NCBI GenBank assembly: GCA_934464775.1
Contig: CAKSKG010000006.1
Location: 58,850 to 122,849, forward strand
Direction: 5' to 3'
From: an uncultured Oscillospiraceae bacterium
GTDB lineage: Bacteria; Bacillota; Clostridia; Oscillospirales; Ruminococcaceae
Length of the DNA stretch: 64,000 bases
Below, in pieces: positions 8,932 through 18,250 of this stretch. The position numbers and the translations under genes are program-made. The notes below the pieces were generated by a model. The model made no database searches. It saw nothing but the letters and a program-made list of their open reading frames with translations, and had not been told where the DNA came from. How positions within the stretch are numbered: the stretch's first letter is position 1; every line of letters begins with the position of its first letter.

Positions 8932-9765
8932 TCATATATTTATAAGATCATAGATATGTCTGAAAATAAGTGTGCGCTCAACCGTTTCCGCCGAAAAGAA
9001 GCCTCCCTCGGGAGAGATGCCTATTATCAGCTTCACCACCATTACAACAGCCGTTATAATGACCGCCGATTTAACAAATCCAAGCGCACCGCCCAGCAGC
9101 TTGTCTGCCGATCTTATGCCCTCTATCTTACGCACTTTAAGAATTATCATAACAATTATCTTTCCTGCGGCAAGTATAGCAGTAAAGGATACGCTCCATA
9201 CCACATAGCCCAGTATCCTGAGTGCGGTGGGACGTATCACGTTTTCTTCAATCGTTTCCGCAGCGGAATGATAATCCCCCGACAGCACATCGGCAATGAT
9301 ATCGGTGCTGCCGTCAGTATCTCCGCTTTCCAGCGACCTTGCGATAAATTTCGGGAGCGTGTCCGCAAGTGCGTCCGCCGCCACCGAGAAAATATCTTCA
9401 GCCGTACTATTCAGTTTATCACTAAAATCGGGATTCGTCAAGTGCTCCGAAATATCGGGATAGCTCTCTTCGGAGATATCGTCCCTGCCCGTGATGTCCC
9501 TTACGGTGTCCTCCAGCCTTTCATGCAGTCTGTCTGCGGAGCTTTCCAGCCCGTTTTCCACTGCCGAAACAACTTTCGGACGAAACGCCGCATCATATAC
9601 AGGCTCGGGCAGCCTTCCGCTGAATATCCCCGCTCCTATGACTGCGGCAATATATACCGCAAGTCCCAGAACGGCTCGGAGAAAGCCTTTTCTGCTGCCG
9701 TTCCAGATGCATATGAATATTATTATCGGTATGATTATGTCATATATCAGATAAAGTCTGTCCAT
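8932..9765 (-). CDS. cvpA: CvpA-family membrane protein
   Basis: This 277-residue protein has CvpA-like architecture. Membrane segments lie near residues 7-20 and 27-45, followed by a long acidic soluble insertion (about 55-180), and two more segments lie at about 190-215 and 228-250. The family name comes from colicin V production, but its true role in the envelope is unclear. The insertion is longer than in compact CvpA proteins. It sits between the DUF5711-like gene and the clpE-like gene, with gaps under 30 bases, so cotranscription is likely. Confidence 0.72.
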   Translation of the reverse strand: MDRLYLIYDIIIPIIIFICIWNGSRKGFLRAVLGLAVYIAAVIGAGIFSGRLPEPVYDAAFRPKVVSAVENGLESSADRLHERLEDTVRDITGRDDISEESYPDISEHLTNPDFSDKLNSTAEDIFSVAADALADTLPKFIARSLESGDTDGSTDIIADVLSGDYHSAAETIEENVIRPTALRILGYVVWSVSFTAILAAGKIIVMIILKVRKIEGIRSADKLLGGALGFVKSAVIITAVVMVVKLIIGISPEGGFFSAETVERTLIFRHIYDLINI

Positions 9766-9791
9766 CTGTCCGACCTTTCCGCAGCAGCCTG

Positions 9792-10982
9792 TCAGCCGCT
9801 GAAATCTATCCTGTTGATCTCGTCATAGCCCATAAGGAACATATAATTTCCGAGACGGCAGAAATCCGCATAGGAATCGGTAAGCCTTGTTCCCGATATC
9901 TCCTGCCCCAGATTATTGTATGTATATATTCCGCTGCCGGTAAGAACATAGATCATTTTATCGCTGACCAGAATATGCTCCGCAGCCTCGGGAAGCTCCG
10001 CTTCCGCATAATTATTGACATCGCTGCCGTCGATTATCATAAGATGATATCTTCTTAAAGCCGTATTTTCCAGCAGCACGGCGGATATCCTGCCCGAATA
10101 TGCATAGTCAACTATATCGTCGCCGTATTCCTGCTCGGAAAGCTTTAAACCGTTGCCGTCAAAGAAAACAATGCGGTCATTGCCGATCATAACGATATTT
10201 CCGCTGTCGTCAATGTTTGCCGAAACAGCAAGTGTGGGGATCTTTTCGGTCTCCCATATCATATCGGTGCTGCTGAAGCTGAATTTTATCAGTCCCGACC
10301 AGACCTGTCCGCCCGAAGCGGTAAGGGTCGTGACGATACAGCCGCCGTCCGATGTAAAGGTGACGTCGATTATTCGGCTGTCATAGCTCTTGTATGTAAA
10401 TACGCTGTTTCCGTCGGGACCGTAAATGTCCAGCTGCGCCAGAAACTTATCCGATTTTGTGACCACAGCCGCATAGTCCGATGAACTAAGCTCCGCCATA
10501 AGGATAGTCTGATCCGTGGTTTTCTCATATATGGTCTTGTACTTGCTTTCAAGGCTGAAATTGTTTCCGCCAAGGTCATAGATCAGCGCCTTTTTGTCCG
10601 ATACCGTAAGGATAGGATTTGAATAGGTGTGCTGCTTTTCGGTGATTTGCTTTCCGTTCACATCATAGACCATAAAATGGGAATCGTCTATTATAGCAAT
10701 AAAGTTGTCCATTGCCGCCGTCTGAAAATCAGAGCCGCCCGTTACGGTTATCGGGAACTGTCCCTCCGCAAGCTCGGCATTTTCGCTGTCGCTCATTGAA
10801 GTTCTGGACGGTATCTTTGTAAGAATGCCGTCAAGATAAGGATACCAGCTGTTCTTTGTCAGCACGGCGATCATGACCAGCACAGCAACCGTAAGGACAA
10901 CGAAAAATCTTATCATGAAGTTTCTTTTGTTCTTTTCCTTCTGCCGTTTTCTCAGCTCGGAAACGTCAGTCTCCACTGCCAT
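9792..10982 (-). CDS. DUF5711-like membrane-anchored beta-propeller protein
   Basis: This 396-residue protein has a basic cytoplasmic N-terminus, one membrane segment (about residues 22-42), and a long extracytoplasmic region of repeated beta-strand blades of the form 'sDkalIYDlGG'. The arrangement matches the DUF5711 family found in Clostridia, whose function is unknown. Blade-like repeats suggest a WD40/PQQ-type propeller that could act as a binding scaffold. It starts about 25 bases after truA and precedes cvpA in the same direction, so it is probably part of the same operon. Confidence 0.7.
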   Translation of the reverse strand: MAVETDVSELRKRQKEKNKRNFMIRFFVVLTVAVLVMIAVLTKNSWYPYLDGILTKIPSRTSMSDSENAELAEGQFPITVTGGSDFQTAAMDNFIAIIDDSHFMVYDVNGKQITEKQHTYSNPILTVSDKKALIYDLGGNNFSLESKYKTIYEKTTDQTILMAELSSSDYAAVVTKSDKFLAQLDIYGPDGNSVFTYKSYDSRIIDVTFTSDGGCIVTTLTASGGQVWSGLIKFSFSSTDMIWETEKIPTLAVSANIDDSGNIVMIGNDRIVFFDGNGLKLSEQEYGDDIVDYAYSGRISAVLLENTALRRYHLMIIDGSDVNNYAEAELPEAAEHILVSDKMIYVLTGSGIYTYNNLGQEISGTRLTDSYADFCRLGNYMFLMGYDEINRIDFSG

Positions 10983-11006
10983 TCATGTTCCCCCCGATAT
11001 ATATAA

Positions 11007-11741
11007 TCAGTAAAATACCTTATTAAGATAAAGCCCGTGAGGCTTTGCAGTTCTGCCCGCACGGTTTCTGTCCTTTGCAAGGATAATATCGGGTATTTCC
11101 TCTGCCCCGATCTTTCCCTCGCTGACGCAGAGCAGTGTTCCCGCCATTATCCTAACCATATTATACAGAAATCCGTCGCCCTTTACAACAAATTTCACAA
11201 AACTTTCATCTTTGATTATGTCAAAATACTCAATGGTGCGGACGGAATTTTCCTTTTGATTTGCCGTTCCGCAGAATGATGTAAAATCATGTGTGCCGAT
11301 ATAATGCTCCGCCGCCCTCTTCATCGGCTCAATTTTAAGCCCGTAAGGGTAATGCAGTGCAAGATCCGCATAAAACGGGTCACGCACCTCACGGTCAAGG
11401 ATAAGATAAACATACTCCTTGCCCTTGCAGGAATATCTCGCATGAAAATCCTCGGGTGCGTCCTCTGCGGAAAATACCGCCATATCCTCGGGCAGCAGGG
11501 CATTAAGTCCTCTCACAAGCCTGTCGCAGGGCAGACGGCTCTCCGTCCTGAACGAAAACACGAACATATTCGCATGAACTCCCGTGTCCGTCCTTGAACA
11601 GCCCGTTATGACCGTATCCGCCGCCATAAGCCTTGTAAGGGTATCCTCCACCACATTCTGCACGCCCACAGCGTTTATCTGACGCTGAAAGCCGTGATAT
11701 GCAGTGCCCCGATAGCCCATTGTCACCTTTATATTTCTCAT
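11007..11741 (-). CDS. truA: tRNA pseudouridine(38-40) synthase TruA
   Basis: TruA isomerises uridines 38-40 in the anticodon arm of many tRNAs. The 244-residue length is normal. The active-site motif GCSRTDTGVHA contains the catalytic aspartate. FLYNMVRIMAGTL and the C-terminal PHGLYLNKV are further family signatures. The stop codon of ecfT and the start of truA meet at 11741, so translation is coupled. The truA gene commonly follows the ecf module in Firmicutes. Confidence 0.97.
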   Translation of the reverse strand: MRNIKVTMGYRGTAYHGFQRQINAVGVQNVVEDTLTRLMAADTVITGCSRTDTGVHANMFVFSFRTESRLPCDRLVRGLNALLPEDMAVFSAEDAPEDFHARYSCKGKEYVYLILDREVRDPFYADLALHYPYGLKIEPMKRAAEHYIGTHDFTSFCGTANQKENSVRTIEYFDIIKDESFVKFVVKGDGFLYNMVRIMAGTLLCVSEGKIGAEEIPDIILAKDRNRAGRTAKPHGLYLNKVFY

Positions 11742-12544
11742 CAGCAGGTCACCGCATTTATTACAAACACAGCCGCAAGAAATACAAAGGACAGCGCCAT
11801 TGCGATATAATCCTTTGATGATGATCTAAGCTCACGGAGCCTTGTTCTTCCGTCTCCGCCCTGATAGCATCTGCATTCCATTGCCAGCGCAAGCTCCTCG
11901 GCACGTCTGAATGCCGAAACGAAAAGCGGTATCAGCACGGGGATAAGCGCCTTTGCACGCTTTACAAGTCCGCCGCTCTCCATATCCGCTCCCCTTGCTT
12001 TCTGGGCGGACATTATCTTGTCCGTTTCCTCGATAAGCGTCGGGATAAATCTGAGTGCAATGGTCATCATCATCGCCAGCTCGTGAACGGGGAATCTCAC
12101 CTTGTTCAGCGGTGCCAGCAGACGCTCGATAGCGTCGGTCAGTATGATAGGCGATGTTGTATAGGTCAGCAGCGATGAGCCTGCAATAAGCGCAACTATT
12201 CTTATTATCATAAAAGCAGTGGTACGCAGACCCTCATCGGTAATATTTATCTTCCAGATATGGAACACCGATACTCCGTCAATAAAGAACAGATTGAGCA
12301 CCGATGTGAATATTATAACGGGAATGATAGGCTTTAAGCTCTTTACCATAAGCTTTCCCGGGATATGTGACATCAGATAGGATATCACCATAAACGCAAG
12401 GCTTACAGCCAGCCCGATAAAGCCGTCTGCGGAAAAAAGCATGACAATAAATATCGCCGTGATGATTATTTTGAATCTCGGGTCAAGACTGTGGACAACC
12501 GATTTCCCGGGAAAATACTGTCCGATCGTGATATCACTCAGCAT
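11741..12544 (-). CDS. ecfT: ECF transporter transmembrane subunit EcfT
   Basis: EcfT couples the two EcfA ATPases to exchangeable substrate-binding S components that take up vitamins and metals. The 267-residue protein has about five to six membrane segments and the coupling-helix Ala-Arg-Gly motif seen here as SAQKARGAD, plus FRRAEELALAMECRCY. It overlaps ecfA2 by 11 bases. No S component gene was found in the window, consistent with a shared group II module. Confidence 0.94.
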   Translation of the reverse strand: MLSDITIGQYFPGKSVVHSLDPRFKIIITAIFIVMLFSADGFIGLAVSLAFMVISYLMSHIPGKLMVKSLKPIIPVIIFTSVLNLFFIDGVSVFHIWKINITDEGLRTTAFMIIRIVALIAGSSLLTYTTSPIILTDAIERLLAPLNKVRFPVHELAMMMTIALRFIPTLIEETDKIMSAQKARGADMESGGLVKRAKALIPVLIPLFVSAFRRAEELALAMECRCYQGGDGRTRLRELRSSSKDYIAMALSFVFLAAVFVINAVTC

Positions 12545-13418
12545 TTTTTACATCCTTTCTTCCATGTGATTCCATATATTCGCGGAGAGTCTTTACCGCA
12601 AAATCCATTGTATAAACATCTGTGCGGATATCTATTCCCTTCTGCTTCAGCTGTGAGAACACCCTCGTTATCTGCGGCACGGCAAGACCCATTGAACCGA
12701 TCTCCTCCGCCTTTTTGAACACCTCGGGAGTATCTTCATAGCAGAAAAGCTCCGATTTGTTCATTACAAGTATCTTTGAGGCAAACTTTGCCACGTCCTC
12801 CATGCTGTGAGATACCAGCAGCACGGTTGAGCCTGTGCGCTTGTGATAATTCTTTATCTGCTCGAAAATAAGATCACGGCCCTTTGGGTCAAGTCCTGCG
12901 GTAGGCTCGTCAAGAATAAGCACCTTGGGTTCCATAGCCATTACGCCTGCGATAGCCACACGTCTTTTCTGACCGCCCGAAAGCTCAAAGGGCGACTGCT
13001 CCAGCTGGCTTTCGGTAAGTCCCACCAGAGCGGCAGTCTCCCTTACCCTGCGGTCGATCTCCTTTTCGTCCAGCTCCATATTCTTTGGACCGAATGCGAT
13101 ATCCTTGTAAACGGTCTCCTCGAATATCTGATATTCGGGGTACTGGAACACCAGCCCCACCTTGAAGCGGACATCACGGATATTGTATTTGTCGCCCCAG
13201 ATATCTTCTCCGTCAACATATATTTTGCCCGATGTGGGCTTTACAAGACCGTTGAAATGCTGTATCAGCGTGGATTTTCCCGAACCTGTATGGCCGATTA
13301 TTCCTATCAGCTCACCCGGCTCGATGGAAAGATTGACATTTTTCACCGCCGTTTTTTCAAAAGGCGTGCCAACGCTGTAAGTATAAGTAAGGTCTTCGGT
13401 TTTTATAATAGGTGTCAT
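12534..13418 (-). CDS. ecfA2: ECF transporter ATPase EcfA2
   Basis: One of the two ATPases that power the ECF vitamin transporter. It has Walker A GHTGSGKSTLIQ, the Q-loop FQYPEYQIFE, the signature ELSGGQKRRVA and Walker B VLILDEPTAGLD. Of the two ecfA genes this one lies next to ecfT and begins with the EcfA2-like phrase MTPIIKTEDLTYTY. The product is 294 residues. The next gene upstream, ecfA1, ends 64 bases before its start. It overlaps ecfT at the stop. Confidence 0.94.
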   Translation of the reverse strand: MTPIIKTEDLTYTYSVGTPFEKTAVKNVNLSIEPGELIGIIGHTGSGKSTLIQHFNGLVKPTSGKIYVDGEDIWGDKYNIRDVRFKVGLVFQYPEYQIFEETVYKDIAFGPKNMELDEKEIDRRVRETAALVGLTESQLEQSPFELSGGQKRRVAIAGVMAMEPKVLILDEPTAGLDPKGRDLIFEQIKNYHKRTGSTVLLVSHSMEDVAKFASKILVMNKSELFCYEDTPEVFKKAEEIGSMGLAVPQITRVFSQLKQKGIDIRTDVYTMDFAVKTLREYMESHGRKDVKNAE

Positions 13419-13482
13419 AAAATTATCCTTTCGGAAATTGAACTCCCTTTCGGGGTATTCATTTCTTTACACTATTATGAGA

Positions 13483-14355
13483 TCATGCGAGTATTTTCAG
13501 CAGAGCCTCAACGCACTTGTCCTCGTCGATTATATGAGTGTCCGTGTCCAGCCCCAGCTTTCCGAGACGGTACATAAGCTCCGTTACCTGAGGCACGTCC
13601 AGCCCAAGCTCCTTCATTTTCTCCACATGGGAAAATACCTCCGAGGGGATATCGTCCAGCACTATCTTTCCCCCGTCCATTACAACAACACGGTCAGCCT
13701 GAGCCGCCTCGTCCATATAATGGGTTATCAGAACGATAGTTATGCCGTAATCCCTGTTCAGCTTCTTTATTGTGGAAATGACCTCACGGCGTCCTCTCGG
13801 GTCAAGCATTGCGGTAGGCTCGTCCAGAACGATAACATCGGGACGCATTGCGATTATTCCCGCAATGGCAACTCTCTGCTTCTGTCCTCCCGAAAGCTGG
13901 TGAGGCGAATGCTCACGGTATTCGTACATTCCCACCGATTTAAGAGCCTCGTCAACTCTCACTCGCATTTCCGCAGGGTCAACTCCGATGTTTTCCAGTG
14001 CAAATGCCACGTCCTCCTCAACGATAGTCGCAACTATCTGATTGTCGGGATTCTGGAAAACCATTCCAACGTGCTGTCTTATGTCAAAAAGATGCCCGTC
14101 GTCGCAGGTATCATAGCCTGCCGCATACACCTTTCCTCCGCAGGGCAGAAGTATCGCATTGAAATGCTTTGCGATAGTGGATTTTCCCGAGCCGTTATGA
14201 CCCAGCACCGCAAGGAACTCGCCTTTTTTTATATCCAGCGAAACGCCTTTAAGCACCTGCTTGGGGGGAGTTTTTTCCTCGCCGTCAGTGCTTTCGCTTT
14301 CATAATGAAATTCAACATTTTCGGCAGAAATTATATTTTCCATATTATTCTCCAT
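13483..14355 (-). CDS. ecfA1: ECF transporter ATPase EcfA1
   Basis: Partner ATPase of the ECF module. Visible are Walker [15 protein letters not shown]-loop [11 protein letters not shown], signature [14 protein letters not shown], Walker [14 protein letters not shown] and the switch histidine in LITHYMDEA. The 290-residue length is usual. Its start overlaps the end of the small membrane-protein gene upstream by about 10 bases, which indicates one transcript running through to truA. Confidence 0.94.
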   Translation of the reverse strand: MENNMENIISAENVEFHYESESTDGEEKTPPKQVLKGVSLDIKKGEFLAVLGHNGSGKSTIAKHFNAILLPCGGKVYAAGYDTCDDGHLFDIRQHVGMVFQNPDNQIVATIVEEDVAFALENIGVDPAEMRVRVDEALKSVGMYEYREHSPHQLSGGQKQRVAIAGIIAMRPDVIVLDEPTAMLDPRGRREVISTIKKLNRDYGITIVLITHYMDEAAQADRVVVMDGGKIVLDDIPSEVFSHVEKMKELGLDVPQVTELMYRLGKLGLDTDTHIIDEDKCVEALLKILA

Positions 14356-14623
14356 CAGTTTCTTTGCCGTCGGACGGTATCAGTGCATAAACGGCAGACG
14401 CCGCCAGCAGAACTCCTGCCGCAGCGGTGAACAGCCATTTTTTCACAGGATTGTTCCCGCAGGAAACATATACCGCCGAATAGCCTTTTCCTCTTCTGCG
14501 TCCCGCAACGGGACCGCCGCCGAACATATACAGCACAAGGTCAAGCGCAGCCTTTACGGCACACGCCGAGCCTCCTGCCGCAGCAGCGGCTACGATCATA
14601 GTTTTAATATGCTGCTTCTTCAT
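14345..14623 (-). CDS. Small alanine-rich membrane protein of unknown function
   Basis: This 92-residue product has two hydrophobic segments (residues 8-34 and 63-82) separated by a basic loop containing RRRGKG. It is not recognised. It overlaps ecfA1 and lies only a few bases after the methyltransferase gene, so it is translated in the same operon. The high alanine content and short size leave open that it is a lineage-specific accessory peptide. Confidence 0.62.
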   Translation of the reverse strand: MKKQHIKTMIVAAAAAGGSACAVKAALDLVLYMFGGGPVAGRRRGKGYSAVYVSCGNNPVKKWLFTAAAGVLLAASAVYALIPSDGKETDGE

Positions 14624-14627
14624 ATCA

Positions 14628-15506
14628 TCACTTATGCCAAACTGCCGTTGAGCCGCAGGGAAGCACGAAGCTGCTGGACTTTACGGGCAGACCTATCTCA
14701 TCGGCGGAAACGCTGCCGCCGAAACGTTCATTGAGTGTTTCTCCGAGAATATACGCCATTACCGAGGGAGAAAGTCCCGTGGTATAGCTGTTCAGCAGGA
14801 AGAAAAGCGGATCGTCGCTGAGAACTCCCGAACAGAGCTTCACCAGATCGTATATGCAGTCCTCCAGCTTCCAGACCTCCTGATTGGGACCTCTGCCGTA
14901 GGATGGAGGATCCATGATGACCGCATCGTATTTTCTTCCTCTTTTTATCTCACGGGCAACGAATTTTTCGCAGTCGTCCACTATCCAGCGGATAGGACGG
15001 TCGGAAAGTCCCGACGATGCGGCATTGTCCCTTGCCCACTGCACCATGCCCTTTGAAGCGTCCACATGGCACACGTCCGCACCTGCGGCTGAGCAGGCAA
15101 GAGTAGCTCCGCCCGTATATGCGAAAAGATTCAGTACATTTATCTTTCTTCCCGCACCGCGGATAAGCTCGCCCATATAGTCCCAGTTAACAGCCTGCTC
15201 GGGGAAAAGTCCCGTATGCTTGAAGCCTGTGGGGCGGATATTGAAGGTGAGCTTTTCACCGATAGTCATATCATAGGATATATTCCATGAATCGGGCAGT
15301 CTGCGCTTGAAATCCCACTGTCCGCCGCCCCTTTCGGAACGATGATAGTGTCCGTGAGCCTTGCTCCACAAGGGGCTGCGCCTGTCGGTTTTCCAAATTA
15401 TCTGAGGGTCGGGACGAATAAGCACGATATCCTTCCAGCTTTCAAGCTTTTCGGAGCAGGTGCAGTCCTCAAGACGGTAATCCGTCCATCTGTCGGCTGT
15501 TCTCAT
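14628..15506 (-). CDS. Class I SAM-dependent rRNA methyltransferase (RlmI/RlmL-like domain)
   Basis: This 292-residue protein contains the Rossmann motif I NLFAYTGGATLACSAAGA, the acidic motif II HVDASKGM, and the catalytic-site motif VIMDPPSYGRG (D-P-P-x-Y), which is typical of RNA methyltransferases of the RlmI/RlmK type. There is no N-terminal PUA domain, so it is shorter than RlmI. Related proteins are annotated as 23S rRNA cytosine or guanine methyltransferases, but the target base cannot be assigned here. It is followed closely by the small membrane gene and ecfA1. Confidence 0.85.
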   Translation of the reverse strand: MRTADRWTDYRLEDCTCSEKLESWKDIVLIRPDPQIIWKTDRRSPLWSKAHGHYHRSERGGGQWDFKRRLPDSWNISYDMTIGEKLTFNIRPTGFKHTGLFPEQAVNWDYMGELIRGAGRKINVLNLFAYTGGATLACSAAGADVCHVDASKGMVQWARDNAASSGLSDRPIRWIVDDCEKFVAREIKRGRKYDAVIMDPPSYGRGPNQEVWKLEDCIYDLVKLCSGVLSDDPLFFLLNSYTTGLSPSVMAYILGETLNERFGGSVSADEIGLPVKSSSFVLPCGSTAVWHK

Positions 15507-15542
15507 TTATCTGACCATTCCTTTTTACTTTGTAATCAAAAA

Positions 15543-16913
15543 TTATTCTTCCTCGTCATAAGGGCAGCATTCGCGTATCTTGTCTGCGATCTTCACAGCC
15601 ATATCGTTGATGATATCAAAACGCTTTCCCTCGATCATTACACGAATAAGCGGCTCTGTTCCGCTTTCACGGACAAGTATTCTTCCCGTTGAAGCAAGCT
15701 TTTTCTGATAAAGCGAGATCATTTCCTCGATCTCCGCAACGTTTTTCCATGCTTCCTTCCACTTGGGTCTTATCTTGACGTTTATCATTACCTGCGGGAA
15801 GCGCTCCATTACGGCTGCGGCTTCGGAAAGGCGCTTGCTCTTTCTGCGGAGAATGGAAAGCAGCTGCACTGCGGTAAGCTGGCCGTCGCCCGTAGTGGCA
15901 TATTCACGGAAAATGATATGACCCGACTGCTCGCCGCCCACGGAATAATTATCCTTTATCATCTGCTCCAGTATGTATCTGTCGCCAACCTTTGTTGTGA
16001 CTACATTTATATAGTTTTCCTTTGCGAACTGCATGAATCCGATGTTCGTCATAACGGTGACAACGGCTGTATTGTCCTTCAGCACGCCTCTTTCAGCCAT
16101 ATCCTTTGCAAATATGGCGATGAGCTTATCACCGTCCACCATAAGACCGTTTTCGTCCACAGCAAGGCATCTGTCCGCATCGCCGTCAAAGGCAATACCC
16201 AGCTGGCAGCGGTTCTCCTTGACGAAGTTTGTCAGCATATCCATATTTGTGGAGCCGCAGTTATCGTTGATATTCGTTCCGTCGGGAGCGCAGTTAAGAA
16301 GATATATCTGAGCGCCTCTCTTGCTGAAAAGCTTTTCGGCTGTTGCACTGGCAGAGCCGTTTGCGCAGTCGATAGCAACTCTCATGCCGCCGAAGTCACC
16401 GTCCACCGTGGAGATAACATGGTCAACATAATCGTCCGCAGCCTTTGCATCATGATAGACCCTGCCGACCTCTCCGCCGCTTTTAAGTGCTTCGGTGAGC
16501 TTCTCGGGAGTATCGAGAACAAGCGCTTCTATCTCCTCCTCGATATCATCGGAAAGCTTATAGCCCGTTCCGGCAAAAAGCTTTATGCCGTTGAATTCCA
16601 TGCTGTTATGGGAAGCGGATATCATAACGCCTGCGTCCGCTCCTCTTTCCTTTACAAGATATGCAACTGCGGGAGTCGGAACAACGCCCAGTATCACCGC
16701 ATCTGCGCCAACGGAAAGTATACCTGCCGTAAGTGCCGCTTCAAGGATATCGGAAGAGATTCTTGTATCCTTACCGATAAGTATTTTTGCCTTATGATTT
16801 GCCTTGCGTGTAAGGACAAGTGCTGCCGCTCTGCCTATCTGCATTGCTGTCTCGCAGGTAAGCTCCGTAACGGCAACTCCTCTTGCGCCGTCTGTTCCAA
16901 ATAATCTGCCCAT
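15543..16913 (-). CDS. glmM: Phosphoglucosamine mutase
   Basis: GlmM converts glucosamine-6-phosphate to glucosamine-1-phosphate on the way to UDP-GlcNAc and peptidoglycan. The 456-residue enzyme starts MGRLFGTDGARGVA. It carries the phosphoserine loop ISASHNSMEFNGIK, the metal loop FDGDADRCLAVD, the sugar-binding loop GGEQSGHI and the phosphate-binding loop [13 protein letters not shown]. No glmS-type riboswitch was seen upstream. A dispersed repeat lies between this gene and ruvB. Confidence 0.97.
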   Translation of the reverse strand: MGRLFGTDGARGVAVTELTCETAMQIGRAAALVLTRKANHKAKILIGKDTRISSDILEAALTAGILSVGADAVILGVVPTPAVAYLVKERGADAGVMISASHNSMEFNGIKLFAGTGYKLSDDIEEEIEALVLDTPEKLTEALKSGGEVGRVYHDAKAADDYVDHVISTVDGDFGGMRVAIDCANGSASATAEKLFSKRGAQIYLLNCAPDGTNINDNCGSTNMDMLTNFVKENRCQLGIAFDGDADRCLAVDENGLMVDGDKLIAIFAKDMAERGVLKDNTAVVTVMTNIGFMQFAKENYINVVTTKVGDRYILEQMIKDNYSVGGEQSGHIIFREYATTGDGQLTAVQLLSILRRKSKRLSEAAAVMERFPQVMINVKIRPKWKEAWKNVAEIEEMISLYQKKLASTGRILVRESGTEPLIRVMIEGKRFDIINDMAVKIADKIRECCPYDEEE

Positions 16914-16991
16914 AATATCAATTATCTCCTTAATTTCACCTGAATTTATATTATATAGTATAAGATAAAGCTAAATTTAAAATTTATTGGG

Positions 16992-17118
16992 AAGCCTCGC
17001 AATGCTTCGCATTTCTCGGTGCTCCCGGGGATTTCGCCGTCTGCGGACGGCGACCACGGGCTCCGCCCTTTGGATTCCTGCAAGCTTTAAAAAGCTTGAC
17101 CAAACTTTTTATACCTAT
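16992..17118 (-). repeat. Dispersed structured repeat, copy 1 (short form)
   Basis: This 127-bp intergenic element, read on the minus strand, is a string of short hairpins. There is an 8-bp stem CAAGCTTT/AAAGCTTG, then GGGC/GCCC, then GCCGTC-CGCA-GACGGC, then AATGC/GCATT, and it ends in GAGGCTT. A second copy lies at 39138-39318 in the opposite orientation with the same hairpins in the same order. It sits directly downstream of ruvB. No coding potential was seen. Confidence 0.85.
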
Positions 17119-17138
17119 TTACTTTTTTGGGGGCTGTT

Positions 17139-18212
17139 TCAATTATCAAAAAGGCTCTGCTGTCCCTCCTGCACCGCTGTCGGTTTCAGCACCTTATCAT
17201 CAACGGGATATCCCATATGACGATACGCAAGTGCCGTCGCACAGCGTCCTCTCGGGGTACGTGATATAAAGCCCAGCTGCATAAGATACGGTTCACAGAC
17301 GTCCTCCAATGTGACCGCCTCTTCACCTATTGCGGCAGCCAGCGTTTCCAGTCCCACAGGACCTCCGCCATAGCCCTTTATCATCATATCCAGCATTCGC
17401 TTATCAAGGCTGTCAAGTCCCAGCGAATCTATTTCAAGGCGGTCAAGCGCTATATCGGATATATCGCCCGTTATCTTTCCGTTTCCCATTACCTCGGCAA
17501 AATCACGGACACGCTTCAAAAGGCGGTTTGCAATTCGTGGAGTTCCTCTTGAGCGCTTCGCTATCTCGGCAGCTCCCTTTTTATCGCAGGCAATACCGAG
17601 TATCGCCGCCGAACGCATTACTATCTCGGAAAGCTGCTCATGAGTATAAAGCTCCAGACGCTGGATAACTCCGAAGCGGTCACGGAGCGGCGACGTAAGC
17701 TGACCTGCTCTTGTAGTCGCACCGATAAGCGTGAATTTATTCAGATCCACACGCAGCGAACGTGCGGACGGTCCTTTTCCGATGATTATATCCAGCGCAT
17801 AATCCTCCATGGCAGGATAAAGTATCTCCTCGATAACACGGGACATACGGTGTATCTCATCAATAAAAAGCACATCATTGGTGTTAAGGTTTGTGAGCAG
17901 CGCCGCAAGATCGCCCGGCTTTTCAATGGCAGGACCGCTTGTAACACGGATATTCACGCCCATTTCCCGTGCAATAATGGCTGAAAGCGTAGTTTTTCCG
18001 AGTCCGGGAGGGCCGTAAAGCAGCACATGATCCAGCGGTTCCCCTCGTTTTTTCGCCGCCTGAATGAATATTTTCATATTGTCCTTGACCTTATCCTGAC
18101 CGATATATTCGTCAAGGGTCTGGGGACGCAGCGAATATTCAAAAGCGTCGTTGTCGGTGGAGATATTCTCGGGGGAGATTATCCTGTCCGCCGCAGAATT
18201 TTCAAATTCCAT
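17139..18212 (-). CDS. ruvB: Holliday junction branch-migration ATPase RuvB
   Basis: RuvB is the hexameric AAA+ motor that drives branch migration with RuvA. Motifs are Walker [11 protein letters not shown], Walker [10 protein letters not shown] and the arginine-finger region GPSARS, with a C-terminal winged-helix domain ([16 protein letters not shown]). The ATG at 18212 gives the typical start [15 protein letters not shown] and has GGAA upstream. An upstream TTG at 18230 (six more residues) is possible. It belongs to a ruvC-ruvA-x-ruvB cluster, and the x gene encodes a phosphatase-superfamily protein. Confidence 0.96.
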   Translation of the reverse strand: MEFENSAADRIISPENISTDNDAFEYSLRPQTLDEYIGQDKVKDNMKIFIQAAKKRGEPLDHVLLYGPPGLGKTTLSAIIAREMGVNIRVTSGPAIEKPGDLAALLTNLNTNDVLFIDEIHRMSRVIEEILYPAMEDYALDIIIGKGPSARSLRVDLNKFTLIGATTRAGQLTSPLRDRFGVIQRLELYTHEQLSEIVMRSAAILGIACDKKGAAEIAKRSRGTPRIANRLLKRVRDFAEVMGNGKITGDISDIALDRLEIDSLGLDSLDKRMLDMMIKGYGGGPVGLETLAAAIGEEAVTLEDVCEPYLMQLGFISRTPRGRCATALAYRHMGYPVDDKVLKPTAVQEGQQSLFDN

Positions 18213-18250
18213 TTCGCTTGTTTCCAGCAAATCAAATCATTCCTTATTTA

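Noticed and set aside
8620..9828. 402-codon plus-strand frame across clpE and cvpA
   Set aside because: It runs antisense through two well-supported genes and their gap, with no motif.
16914..16991. Possible glmS-type ribozyme or riboswitch upstream of glmM
   Set aside because: The leader is short and AT-rich; no such fold was seen.
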